Assembly (NCBI GenBank): GCA_014526335.1
Contig: JACTAT010000037.1
Span: forward strand, 13,986,105 to 14,050,104
Origin: Chrysaora quinquecirrha
Taxonomy: Eukaryota > Cnidaria > Scyphozoa > Semaeostomeae > Pelagiidae
Length of the DNA: 64,000 bases
Direction of reading: 5' to 3'
Shown in pieces: positions 1 to 10,182 of this stretch. Under the pieces are notes generated by a model. The model saw nothing but the letters and a program-made list of their open reading frames with translations, was not told the origin of the DNA and made no database searches. The position numbers and the translations under genes were made by a program. Position 1 is the stretch's first letter. Each line of letters starts with the position of its first letter.

Positions 1-891
1 GTGGCTAGTTGCCGCAGAATCAATGATCCAGCCATACTTTTTATTATTATGTGTAGAGCTGAGTGCTGCTTCATTTGCTACTAAACCCACCACATCACTG
101 TCAGAGTCCCTTTCGTTGCGTTGAGACCTTTCAACAGTAGTATATGCTTTATGAGGCTTTTTCTTGAAACCAGATTCTTCCTTTTTGTTCTGAAGCTCAT
201 AACAATTTCTCTTTATATGGCCAATTTTTCCACAATGATTGCATCTTGGACCTTTCTTTCTAGCCTGTTTTGACATCAGCGCCTTCGCATCACCAGCATT
301 TGCTCCGCAGGCTTCTTTTTCTTTTAATTTTAATTCTTCACGCAAAAGCCGCTCTGTTACTATTTCCATTTTAGGCACGTCTTCATTCGCTTCTAGAGCT
401 GTCACCAAGACATCGTATGACGCAGGCAGGCTTGCTAATAAATGGACAACACGGTCTTCCTCCTTAATTGGATCACCAACGATTGACAGTTCTTCAAACA
501 CTTCTGTCATCGCCTTGATGTGATGCTGGACAGACTGATTTTCAGTCAACCGCAAAGAATACAGCTTCCTCCTTAGGGCCAATTTGTTTGCCCAAGTTTT
601 CTTCTGAAACTGGTCTGCTAGTTTCTTCCAGACTATCACAGGATCTTGAGGATCACCCAGTAGATACAATAATGTCGGTTCCACTGAGAGGACGATTGTT
701 GCCAACGCTCTGTTTTTCTTCGTAACATACTTTGCATGTTTTTCTACTTCCGTTTGAAGAGGTTCTGCTTCCGTTCCATCTACAATACCCCAAAGTCCAT
801 CTCTCATTAGAGCCATTCTACATTGTACTTTCCAAGTTGGATAATTTGAGCCCTTGAGTGGAACAATATTTATCTTTATTTCTGACGCCAT
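1..891 (-). CDS. Copia retrotransposon Gag and start of protease (partial, runs off window)
   Basis: Reading the minus strand from an ATG at 891 gives 297 codons with no stop to the window edge. The N-terminal part resembles Copia Gag (SNYPTWK near the start, then a long helical UBN2-like region). A CCHC zinc knuckle, CNHCGKIGHIKRNC, lies at residues 217-230 and would bind the genomic RNA during particle assembly. The last residues, WIIDSAATSH, match the start of a Copia aspartic protease, where DSGAT is usual, so the glycine after DS is alanine here. The LTR and primer-binding site lie just upstream in the right order. The open frame suggests a fairly young copy. Integrase, RT and RNase H would lie left of the window. 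Confidence 0.9.
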   Translation of the reverse strand, partial: MASEIKINIVPLKGSNYPTWKVQCRMALMRDGLWGIVDGTEAEPLQTEVEKHAKYVTKKNRALATIVLSVEPTLLYLLGDPQDPVIVWKKLADQFQKKTWANKLALRRKLYSLRLTENQSVQHHIKAMTEVFEELSIVGDPIKEEDRVVHLLASLPASYDVLVTALEANEDVPKMEIVTERLLREELKLKEKEACGANAGDAKALMSKQARKKGPRCNHCGKIGHIKRNCYELQNKKEESGFKKKPHKAYTTVERSQRNERDSDSDVVGLVANEAALSSTHNNKKYGWIIDSAATSH

Positions 892-975
892 GTTTCTTTG
901 CAAGAATCACACAAACAGCCACTTGCTTTTTCAAAACAATTCAGATTCTCAGATTACACTAACTTCAGTCGTACG

Positions 976-989
976 CTGGGCCCATAACC
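976..989 (-). other. Copia primer-binding site (half-tRNA-iMet type)
   Basis: The minus strand reads GGTTATGGGCCCAG directly after the LTR end. This is the sequence used by Drosophila copia, which primes minus-strand synthesis from an internally cleaved initiator methionine tRNA rather than its 3' CCA end. It sits 84 bases before the Gag ATG. Confidence 0.85.
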
Positions 990-1200
990 TGTTGATATTT
1001 TGCGCAGAATTCACGAGATAAAAGATCACAGATAAATATTCACAGAACATAACATAACTAGCATAAAAATTAGTGAATACATAAGCACGAGCGAGTCCAA
1101 CGAAAAACATAAAACCGAGTGAGTTAATTCGAAAATTAAAACAAAAGAAATGTCAATCAAAAAATGTCCAGTTCAAAGTTCATTGAGTGTATTTTCAACA
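990..1200 (-). mobile_element. 5' LTR of the Copia element
   Basis: This 211-bp segment reads TGTTGAAAAT at its minus-strand start and ends AATATCAACA, giving TGTTGA/TCAACA inverted ends and canonical TG..CA termini. It abuts the primer-binding site exactly. The promoter and polyadenylation signals should lie inside it, but I cannot place them. The partner LTR is outside the window, so neither LTR identity nor the target duplication can be tested. Confidence 0.85.
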
Positions 1201-1206
1201 AAACTA

Positions 1207-1227
1207 CTAAATATAGAAAATAGGGTA
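1207..1227. repeat. Fragment of the 158-bp tandem repeat unit next to the Copia LTR
   Basis: These 21 bases (starting CTAAATATAG) match exactly the segment repeated in the tandem array at 3457-4235. The Copia element therefore appears to have inserted next to, or within, a stray unit of that repeat. Confidence 0.6.
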
Positions 1228-1243
1228 TTTATTTATTTGACAT

Positions 1244-1485
1244 GATGCGGGTGAATATAATAGTTTAGTTGGAAAGAAAGACTCAGTTTTTTAACTTGCT
1301 GTTTTAACTTGCAGCCTTCTGAACTTTCGCTAGAGTCCGGGAGGTTGTGGGATGCAATGGGAGCTAACCTCCCGGACTCTAGCGAAAGTTCAGAAGGCTG
1401 CAAGTTAAAAGGCAGCAAGTTAAAAGGTAGCTGAGTGGTATCTTGTCTTTCCAAGGCTAAACTGGTATTAATATTCACCCGCATC
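1244..1485. repeat. Foldback element with nested inverted repeats
   Basis: Outer arms at 1244-1285 and 1443-1485 are imperfect inverted copies (GATGCGGGTGAATAT against ATATTCACCCGCATC). Inside them, 1293-1346 and 1366-1421 form a nearly perfect hairpin of about 54 bp per arm around a 19-base loop (1347-1365). The layout is that of a foldback MITE. I see no coding capacity and no clear target duplication. Confidence 0.75.
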
Positions 1486-1551
1486 GCGGGTGTCATAGAA
1501 ACACACCCGCATCGCGGGTGTCATAGAAAAGCACGCCCGCATCGCGGGCGT
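1477..1551. repeat. Three tandem short hairpins (28-30 bp spacing)
   Basis: Three palindromes follow each other at 1477-1491, 1505-1519 and 1535-1549: ACCCGCATCGCGGGT twice, then GCCCGCATCGCGGGC. The third copy differs from the second by A to G on one arm and T to C at the paired position. The first copy doubles as the end of the foldback arm. Confidence 0.7.
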
Positions 1552-1631
1552 CAAGTTAAAAGCTAGTCTACTTCTAATGGTAAACATATAAGAGAATTGA
1601 TAAAAGGGTATTAAACTGTGGACGAAAGAAG

Positions 1632-1905
1632 AACATTATCATCATTATCATCACCACAATTATCATCACCGTCAAAATTATCATTATCGCCATCATTAAC
1701 TATAACATTATATTCACCATTAGAATCATCCTCATCATGATCGTTACCATCTTCATAATCATCATCATCATCATAATCATAATCATGCCATCAAAATCAT
1801 AATAATAATAATAATCATCATCATCATCATCATCATCACAATCATCATTATCTTGATGTCATCAAAATCATCATTATCATCATCATCATTAAAATATGAA
1901 AGCTG
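1632..1905. repeat. ATC/ATT trinucleotide microsatellite
   Basis: A degenerate run of ATC and ATT triplets on the plus strand, purest at 1800-1850. Its minus-strand reading gives a false Asp/Met/Ile-rich open frame. Confidence 0.9.
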
Positions 1906-3456
1906 AAGGTCAAATATAAGCCATGTTTTATAAAACAAAGCTTTGGGTGGGGTAGTGAGCCAGTGAGTCACGGAGGTTAAGGGTATCTCTGACTGTGTTC
2001 CATCCACTTGAATTCTAATGCAACGTTTCTATACCCTTCTGCACTCGACAATCCTATCATTAACAGCCTAAATAAAAGTCAAACAGTTCGATGGTAAATG
2101 CTTAATGAAATTTTTTGCCACCAAATTTCCAGATCTACTTAGAATATTGCCAACGCTTTTGTGCCAGCTTAAGACGCAAAATAAGTAGTATTACTGCAGC
2201 GTAAATTCGACAAACCTATCTGTATCTCATCGCAGACTTTAATTTTAAATGTCCGTCATGAACAATATATATCTCACTGTATCAAAACGATTTTCATTTT
2301 GTGTGTTTGTGCTCTGAATTTTCAAAGGAACATTCAACTTGAAACCCGTAAAATCTATGGCTTCTTAGTAGTGTTTCATATGCATTGAAACAGTAAAACA
2401 CAAAGTTTAATGTGGCGATTTATGGAAATAATCAAAGCAACAACTCTTCTTGAAAATGGAAAGAATATGAGTAAGATTCCAAAATGAATTATAGTCTCCT
2501 AGTGTCCTTTAACGTTCTTTGACCCCTGAAAACGTGAAAACGCACTTACCAAAAACGCGAAACAACCCAAAATTGCCCAAAACCAGCCAAAAGCACTCTA
2601 GACGAACCATAACTTGACGAAAAGCACCCAAAACCACTCAGAAATGTCCAATTTACCTCAAGTCATTTATTTAGTGGCAGAAAATCCTTGAAAAATCACC
2701 AGAAACTCTCATGTTCTTTCAAATTTCATTCTTAACTCTTAAAATTCTACTTTCGCCTTGGGACTTTTGTTGACATAAAAAGCTTTTACATCGCTTGAAT
2801 CGGAATAGCCTTTTTTGTTCACAACAGTAATGTAGTATTGTATTTGAGCGTGAAGTTGAGAGATAAGACACAATCGCACGCTTCCAATAAATATACCGTT
2901 GGGAAAGGTATCCATTGTCTGGAAAGCGTGTTTCATTTTCATATCTCCAAATATCTTGCAAGAAAGACTGCATCACAACTTAATCGTAGTAATATAATCG
3001 TGAAGACTCTGCTACGACCAAAATATCACCATTTTGTATTTATGGTTGTGCGATAATCGTACGAAAAGAAATTCTCACGTCTCACGATTGTGCGGTAGTC
3101 GCACCACAGTTAAGATTTTGTATGGAATCCAGGCTTTAAAAGCCACAAGTCATTGAATAAACCCCTGAGAGTTGCACGCAAAAGATTCATTGTACGTGTA
3201 GTGAAAGGAACATAATGGATGGCCGCAATCCAAACCAAAACTTGTTGAACTCGAGATAAAATCGAAATTTTATCAAACTTTGGATTCTCAAAACATTTAG
3301 AAAAATAGCGCATGCACTACTTGGGCAGAAAGGGCGTCGATCAAAAAAAGAACCACGGTTCCAGATGGCCCAGGGAAAGAGCCTTTCTTGCACAATCGAA
3401 CAATGGGCCACAACAAAGAGGCAACCTAATTTGCATTTAAGCAGTTTAGTAATAGA
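1906..3456. other. Intergenic, nothing recognised
   Basis: AT-rich sequence with only short overlapping open frames. None shows a known motif, and none has splice or promoter context I could defend. Confidence 0.5.
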
Positions 3457-4235
3457 GATTGACCATATTTGATTTTCATGATATTGTACATGTCCATTTA
3501 CAAAAGAATACTAAATTTCATTGTTATACAGGTAATATTTCCTCCTAAATTAATTTTACGGTTTTGAGGACTGGGACCGAGCCCCCTGTTCTAAATATAG
3601 AAAATAGGGTAATTTATTGACCTGATTTGATTTTCATGATATTGTACATGTCCATTTACATAAGAATACCAAATTTCATTGTTATACAGGTAATATTTCC
3701 TCCTAAATTAATTTTACGGTTTTGAGGACTGGGACCGAGCCCCCTGTTCTAAATATAGAAAATAGGGTAATTTATTGACCTGATTTGATTTTCATGATAT
3801 TGTACATGTCCATTTACATAAGAATACCAAATTTCATTGCTGTACAGGTAATATATCCTCCTAAATCAATTTTACGGTTTTGAGGACTGTGACCAAGCCC
3901 CCTGTTCTAAATATAGAAAATAGGGTAATTTATTGACCTGATTTGATTTTCATGATATTGTACATGTCAATTTACATAAGAATACTAAATTTCATGGTTA
4001 TATAGGCAATATACCCTACTAAATCAATTTTACGGTTATGAGGACTGGGACCAAGCCCCCTGCTCTAAATATAGAAAATAGGGTAATTTTTTTACCTGAT
4101 TTGATTTTCATGGTGTTGTACAGGTCAATTTACTTAGGAATACTAAATTTCATGGTTATAACGGTAACCAATGACTCCAAAATCGATTTCATCATTCTGA
4201 GGACTGGGGCTGAGCCCCCTGTTCTAAAAATAGAT
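3457..4235. repeat. 158-bp tandem repeat, about five copies
   Basis: GATTTTCATG recurs at 3471, 3630, 3787, 3945 and 4103, a spacing of 157-159 bp. Each unit ends with a block containing GAGGACTGGGAC, AGCCCCCTG and AAATATAGAAAATAGGG. The middle copies are nearly identical. The last copy is more divergent and runs out after 4235. Confidence 0.9.
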
Positions 4236-4603
4236 CATAGGGGCATTTTTCAGGTTGGGTCTGTTTCGCATCGTTTTCTACGACTCAAACTGCATATTTT
4301 GTGAAATTTTCATGCTGGTATCATATTTTGCACGATTGTTGTGCTTTCAGACCGGACTAACAGTAGTGCGTATAGATTCGCTAGCGTGGTTTTCCAATGC
4401 AAGCACAAAATATGAACTTGATCCCCTACTCACGCCCCCTTTACGATATCTTCACGTGACACTACATGGTAAACCTTCACACTCAACGTTGATATTGATA
4501 AAGCTAAGTAACTTACGTTAATGTTGCTCTCACAACATTTCAGTCATATCAATTATCTTTGTTTACAGTTGTGGCAAATATCATTTATAGAAGTGCATGT
4601 ATG

Positions 4604-4634
4604 ATCGTTTCTTTCTTTCTTTCTTTTCTTTCTG
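4604..4634. repeat. TTTC tetranucleotide run
   Basis: Short CTTT/TTTC-rich tract just before the assembly gap. It may have contributed to the assembly break. Confidence 0.7.
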
Positions 4635-4698
4635 CTCTGCCATTCGTTTTCAAAATACTGTTTTCTAACTGAGATAGTGTCATCTCCACTAGCAGAGC

Positions 4699-5198
4699 NN
4701 NNNNNNNNNNNNNNNNNNNNNNNNNNNNNNNNNNNNNNNNNNNNNNNNNNNNNNNNNNNNNNNNNNNNNNNNNNNNNNNNNNNNNNNNNNNNNNNNNNNN
4801 NNNNNNNNNNNNNNNNNNNNNNNNNNNNNNNNNNNNNNNNNNNNNNNNNNNNNNNNNNNNNNNNNNNNNNNNNNNNNNNNNNNNNNNNNNNNNNNNNNNN
4901 NNNNNNNNNNNNNNNNNNNNNNNNNNNNNNNNNNNNNNNNNNNNNNNNNNNNNNNNNNNNNNNNNNNNNNNNNNNNNNNNNNNNNNNNNNNNNNNNNNNN
5001 NNNNNNNNNNNNNNNNNNNNNNNNNNNNNNNNNNNNNNNNNNNNNNNNNNNNNNNNNNNNNNNNNNNNNNNNNNNNNNNNNNNNNNNNNNNNNNNNNNNN
5101 NNNNNNNNNNNNNNNNNNNNNNNNNNNNNNNNNNNNNNNNNNNNNNNNNNNNNNNNNNNNNNNNNNNNNNNNNNNNNNNNNNNNNNNNNNNNNNNNNN
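4699..5198. other. Assembly gap (500 N)
   Basis: Exactly 500 N, a length often used for scaffold gaps of unknown size. The 3' end of the Penelope-like element next door may be hidden in it. Confidence 0.98.
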
Positions 5199-5224
5199 AT
5201 GTGGTTTCTTTCCTATTTATTTCA

Positions 5225-7330
5225 AAGTTTGGATCGAAAGGTGTGAAATTGATCGAACCTGTGAGGAAGCATGGGAATTTTTCGGCGCTGAAGATTTGTG
5301 GCGCCAAAATTGCGTTCAGTGCAACTTTTGATGTTATTCAACCAGATTTCTGGGATTGAGTAAGATACTTGATTGATACAAGGAGTTGATAGAACGGAGT
5401 GAATGCTTTCTTTAACAAGTCTGTTTTTCCTGTTCTTATCCTCATCAATCACTGAAATGTTATCCCAATCCATCTGGCGATTTTCCGTCCAGCAATGATT
5501 GGCAAGATCACTTTTGTCAGTTCGACCATGGGTCACATTTGATTTATGTTCTTTGAGCCTAGTTCCTGTCTCTCTTTTCGATTGTCCTATATATGATTTA
5601 GGACAATCTCTACATGGTATTTTGTATATCACGTTTGATTTTTCGAGATCGTCAATTTTGCCTTGGTCTTGAAGCGACTTTTTAAGTGTATTAAGGGAAT
5701 AAAAAAGTACACCTTATATTTTGTTTAGACAAAGATCAGCGGATTTTTTCACTTGTCCCTCTGATGTATGGTAGGTTCATAGAACATTTAGGCTCCTCTT
5801 TGTCAGCCTCAGTATTCTGTCTGGGCTTTGATATTTTTTCTCGTGACCTTGCGTATATCTTCTTGTTTATATTCATTGGCCTTTAGAACACTTGAGATCC
5901 TTTTGTACTCGTTATCTAGATCATCAAGATTGCTCGTGATTGATTTTGCTCTGTCGAAGAGAGAAGATATGACGCTGTTTTTGACACTGTCTAAGTGATG
6001 CGAATTCGCATTCAGGTATTGGTCAGTGTGAGTGGGCTTCCTGTACACTGGTACGCTTAGGCTTTTATTTGCATTCCGTTGACTCTCAGTCCATCATTCC
6101 CTACCTCTGTAGTGAAATCTCCCACCGTGTCCCTCATCACACATCATCTACATATCTCTCCGATACCCTTGGTTTCTGAATGTATGAATCTTAGGCAACA
6201 GATTCTTTTTCTTCCATAAAATCTCAGCAACAACAGAAGAGGCAGGTTTTTCCATTGCTACTCCATCTGTTTGTAAGATAATTTTCCGATAAAATTAGAA
6301 CCAAGTGGTAGATAAGTCAAATTCTATCATTTCAGTTAACTTATCTACAGGCATGGGAGTTTTTTTGCTTTGATACACGTTAGTGTATAGCGAGGTGACA
6401 TCGAAAGATATCATCATTTCATCGTCTTCTATCTCAACATTACCGATGAATTCCTTTGAGTGCTTTGCATGTCCCCTTTTCTTGATGAGTGTTTCAAGAT
6501 TTCCGCAATATACTTTGAGAGGTTTTCTAGTGGTGTAGCACTACAGGACACAATAGGTCTGATAGGAAAACCCTCTTTGTGTATTTTGGGAAGTCCATAG
6601 AAACGCAGAGCATGAGAATCTGAAGGTTTAATCTTCCGATATGTTACATCTAAAATTGTTTTCATGTCATGTAAGCCTTTAATAAGCTTAAGACCTTGGC
6701 GCTTAAATTTTGTTTATTGGATCACATTTCAGATATTCATAAGGGCCATTCTCAATGTGCTGGGTGCACTTTTGAATATAGTCCGAGCTGTTCAGAAGTA
6801 CAATCGCTCGCCCCTTATCAGCAGATAGGATCTTAATGCTTTTGTCTTTCCTTAGATCACTCAAAGCCTTCCTTTCTTTTCTAGAAATGTTATCTTTAGG
6901 AAGAGCAGAATTCGTTAGGATGGTGCATACTTCTGCTCTAACGCAGGCTCCATCATTTACCGACATGGTATCTGTTTTTTTCGAGATAATCTAGTTTTCC
7001 TTCCACTTCTGCTATTATATCCTTTTTGGGGATATAAGTGGGCGCAAGACCGAAGTTCAGACCTCGGGACAGAAGAGATTTTTCGGATGATGAGAGATCT
7101 TTGCTGGATAGGTTAATGATCTAGCGATCTTTGTCTACCTCTATGCAATTGTCATTATTGGTAGTGTTATTTCTTTCAAGAAGGTTGTTGTATTTTCTCA
7201 CATGTCTTCGTTCATCTTGTTGTTGCTTGTTATATTGGAGGCCAGTTAGAATAGTCATCACCAGACTACTGCAGACCCTCTACCTTCTGACCTTGCTCCT
7301 TTCTTTGCTTTTCTCAATTTCGTGAACGGG
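5225..7330 (-). pseudogene. Penelope-like retroelement with GIY-YIG endonuclease, decayed
   Basis: Minus-strand pieces line up in the order of a Penelope-like polyprotein. First comes an N-terminal region with EKSLLSRGLNFGLAPTYIP (about 7090-7030), then RT blocks at 6966-6703 (SADKGRAIVLLNSSDYIQK) and 6665-6429 (FYGLPKIHKEGFPIRPIVS). RT palm remnants follow (SFDVTSLYTNV about 6410; GVAMEKPASSVVAE about 6260), then a KPTHTDQYL block at 6048-5809 and a GIY-YIG domain at 5632-5300 (YKIPCRDCPKSYIGQSKRE). In these elements RT copies the RNA and the GIY-YIG nuclease nicks the target. Several frameshifts and stops separate the pieces and the YxDD box is not recognisable, so this copy is dead. Confidence 0.85.
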
Positions 7331-7439
7331 AAAGAGAAGAGAATTCATTGCAACAAAATTTGAACCAGGATATCAAACTCACTGGTGATAATATAATGTA
7401 TTCCTCGCAGGCCTAATTCCTCGGCTATCTGTAACACCC

Positions 7440-8765
7440 GGAATGCAAATGGTCAAATGTAGTTTTAGGAGTTCCTCAAGGTACAGTTCTCGTCCCAGCC
7501 CTTTTTTCGCTGTACATAAATGACATTGTATCGGCTGTTAAATCTGACATTATAGACTATTTGCAGATGAATGTGTCTGCTACCGACTGGTAAACAAGAA
7601 GTCTGACTGTGATGCCCTACAAACAGACACCCGGGGGTACTTCCATTGTATACTAGACGTGCCGCCCAAATGGGTCACATTTTCAGCAAAAATTTCCTTA
7701 CATATGGGTTGGTTTTTTTGTAAAGGATCTCTACACATGGGTAGTAAAAACTTTTGGACATGCATTGCTTTGAGAAGCCTGATAAATCTTTGTTTTTGGA
7801 GTCAATTTAATGGTGCAAATCGGGTAAATGCCTTTGTTTTTCAACGCAAATGCCTTTTCGTCGCATTTAGAGTTTCCTTAGGTGCTTAAATTGGGTTGAA
7901 ATTTTTGTGATTTTGGTACCAATGGGTGTAAAATTTCGTTGCTTCTTCTATAAATGGGTATCACGACTAATAGAATTTATTGGTAGACATGGGTGGGTTT
8001 GGAAAAACCAGGCGGCAGCACGTCTAGTCTTTTCGACAATGAAGCACCCCCCCTGGAAGCAGACATAAATGCATTAGGAGAATGGGCACGTAAATGGGGT
8101 ATGCGGTTCCAACCTACAAAATGCAACATCATGCATCTCACAAGGAAAAACTAAACACCGCATCCTCACCCAATATAGCCTAGAAAACTCTGTACTGGAA
8201 ACAGTTTCCTGTATCAAATACTTAGGTGTACATATTACTTTAGACCTACGTTGGAATATTCACATCAAAGAAATTACAGTAAAAGAAAACCGAACACTGG
8301 ATCTTGTGAGGAGAAACCTGTACAACTGCTCCAAAGATGCCAAGGAAACAGCCTATATGAGCTTAGACCAATTCTGGAGTACGCCTCATCAGCATGGGAC
8401 CGTCACTGTACTACACTACAAGCTAATCTCGAACGAGTCCAGAAACGTGCCGCTCGCTTTGTTTGTGGAAATTACATACATAATGGTGAGGAAGGAAGTA
8501 TGACTAACATCCTAAAAGAATGAAAGTGGAAGTCCTTGCAAGACAGAAGAAAAGAAAATAAACTGATACTTTTCTACAAAGCACAGAAAGGGACGGCAAG
8601 AGTAGAGCTTGATGAATTGCAACGACCCCTGAGGAGAACAAAGCATATGCGCCCCGAACATTACAGACAGCTACAAACAAGAAGACGCCTATAAGTTCAG
8701 CTACATGCCATCTACAAAAAAACTCTGGAACCTACCACATCATGTTATTGACAAGTTCAATAACT
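7440..8765 (+). pseudogene. Non-LTR retrotransposon (LINE) reverse transcriptase remnant
   Basis: The plus strand encodes RT signatures: LGVPQGTVLVPALFSLYINDI near 7465-7530, then a catalytic box reading LFADECVCYR near 7558-7590, where FADD is usual, so the second aspartate is glutamate. The frame then breaks at an inserted element and resumes near 8065 with NALGEWARKWGMRFQPTKCN. A C-terminal tail follows (SCIKYLGVHI; LEYASSAWD; RVQKRAARFVCGNY; about 8200-8480). Several frameshifts occur, and no 5' endonuclease is visible. The tail style fits CR1/Jockey-type cnidarian LINEs. It is inactive. Confidence 0.8.
7627..8056. mobile_element. Non-autonomous TIR element inserted in the LINE
   Basis: The left end reads ACCCGGGGGTACTTCC and then CTAGACGTGCCGCC. 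The right end, reverse-complemented, reads AGGGGGGTGCTTCATTG and then CTAGACGTGCTGCC. The LINE reading frame is interrupted exactly here, between ALQTD and the resumed RT, with CAGAC-like sequence on both sides that may be a target duplication. The interior has no credible coding capacity. Confidence 0.7.
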
Positions 8766-9083
8766 CCAAAAGTTGCTCATTTACCTTCATGACTCACTTA
8801 AGATTTCAATAATAAACTATTTTCACCCAGATTTTATAATGCGAATTTCACTTTTATAACTTTAACCATTTTGGTACAATGGCGTGAAATTTTTACCTCC
8901 TCGAAAATCGGTAAAAACTTGAATCTCGCCAATTTTTAATATGAGCTTGTTGGAGAGCATCAAAATCCAAGTCGAACAAACATATTGTCTCACCCTTGCA
9001 TGATAAATATGGTTCAGAAAATGCACAACGAAATTAATTTTTGAACCCTTACTGCTTATGTAATTGCAGAAACCTTACCATGG
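8766..9083. other. Intergenic, nothing recognised
   Basis: AT-rich sequence between the LINE tail and the TTAG repeat. No motif, gene or repeat structure seen. Confidence 0.4.
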
Positions 9084-9317
9084 TTAGTTAGTGAGTTTGT
9101 TAGTTAGTTAATTAGTTAGTTGGTTAGTTAGTTAGTTACTTAGTTAGCTAGTTAGTTAGTTAGTTACTTAGTTAGTTAGTTAGTTAGTTAGTTACTTGGT
9201 TAGTTAATTAGTTAGTTAGTTAGTTAGTTAGTTGTTAGTAAGTTTGTTAGTTGTTAGTAAGTTAGTTAGTTAGTCAGACAGTTAGTTAGTTATTTAGTTA
9301 GTTAGTTAGTTAATTAG

Positions 9318-9349
<32 letters not shown>

Positions 9350-9401
9350 TTAGTTAGTTAGTTAGTTAGTTGTTGGTCAATTAGTTAGTTAGTTAGTTAT
9401 T
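9084..9401. repeat. TTAG tetranucleotide microsatellite
   Basis: About 318 bp of GTTA/TTAG units with scattered substitutions and single interruptions. It is not the TTAGGG telomere repeat. Confidence 0.95.
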
Positions 9402-9409
9402 ATGAATAA

Positions 9410-10182
9410 ATCCTTTCACAAATTATTATGACAGAGGTGGATTCAGAACATTGCTGGAAGATATTGGAGGAGAAGTAATGCAAGAATATCCCCCAAGAAG
9501 CAGCCACTGCTTCAACATTAGAAACTGGACGCCATTCTAAGTTTATGTCAGAGGTAAACAGCAGACTTGAGTCTTCATTGAAGAAGCACTTGCCTAGCAC
9601 GACCTGGACCGATTTTTTTGAACTTAAAGATACCCTATCTAAGGTTGACTTCATCATAATGGGTGAAATTGCAAAGACAGAGTTCAAGACAATTCTATGA
9701 AAGCCACAAGTTGATGACAATAATCTTGCTTAGAATATAAAAGATCAATTAAAACGTGAAGGCCTCCCAGACTCTTAGCCACGATTTTCAGTATCATGTT
9801 CGAAATGTGGCATGACCTGTCGAAAACTATAGAATCACACGTAAAGGAAACAGGAATAACTGAGGCAAAACATGACATCAATCATGAAGCAATTGGCCTG
9901 AATGGTATTCATTGGGTGGAAGGTTGTAGCAAAGTAGGAGAACTTGTTTATGAGTCGTGTGACGAGTCAGTTAAGCTTGGTCATCATATTGCTATTAATG
10001 GAAAAGCGATACCCTTCTCAAAATTCGAGGAAGTTTACGATAGTTGGCAGCTTACCGACCCTTACCGATTGCGCAAATGTAGCAAAAGTGAGAAAATATC
10101 TATTCCGCCAACATCAAAAAGAGTTGGCTTAATATCATGGAAAGAAAGAATGCTCAGAGATAACTGGACAATACGATGTTGA
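9410..10182 (+). pseudogene. Unidentified coding remnant
   Basis: Two plus-strand open stretches lie close together. One at about 9482-9690 reads through acidic and charged sequence including KKHLPSTTWTDFFELKDTLSKV, and one at 9796-10182 is 128 codons beginning MFEMWHDLSKT and ending WKERMLRDNWTIRC. The second is polar, with no membrane segment or signal peptide, and I do not recognise the family. Frame changes between the pieces suggest a decayed gene or transposon protein. Exons of an unknown host gene are also possible, but I see no convincing splice pairing. Confidence 0.3.

Noticed and set aside
1477..1551. Regularly spaced palindromic repeats resembling a CRISPR array
   Set aside because: Only three copies, spacers of about 13-15 bases, and a eukaryotic context rich in foldback elements.
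1783..2007. Minus-strand Asp/Met-rich open frame
   Set aside because: Produced by the ATC/ATT microsatellite.
4585..5307. Long open frames on both strands spanning the N run
   Set aside because: They are created by translating unknown bases as X; only short real sequence flanks the gap.
9084..9401. TTAG repeat as an internal telomere remnant
   Set aside because: Units are TTAG, not TTAGGG, and the repeat is interrupted like an ordinary microsatellite.
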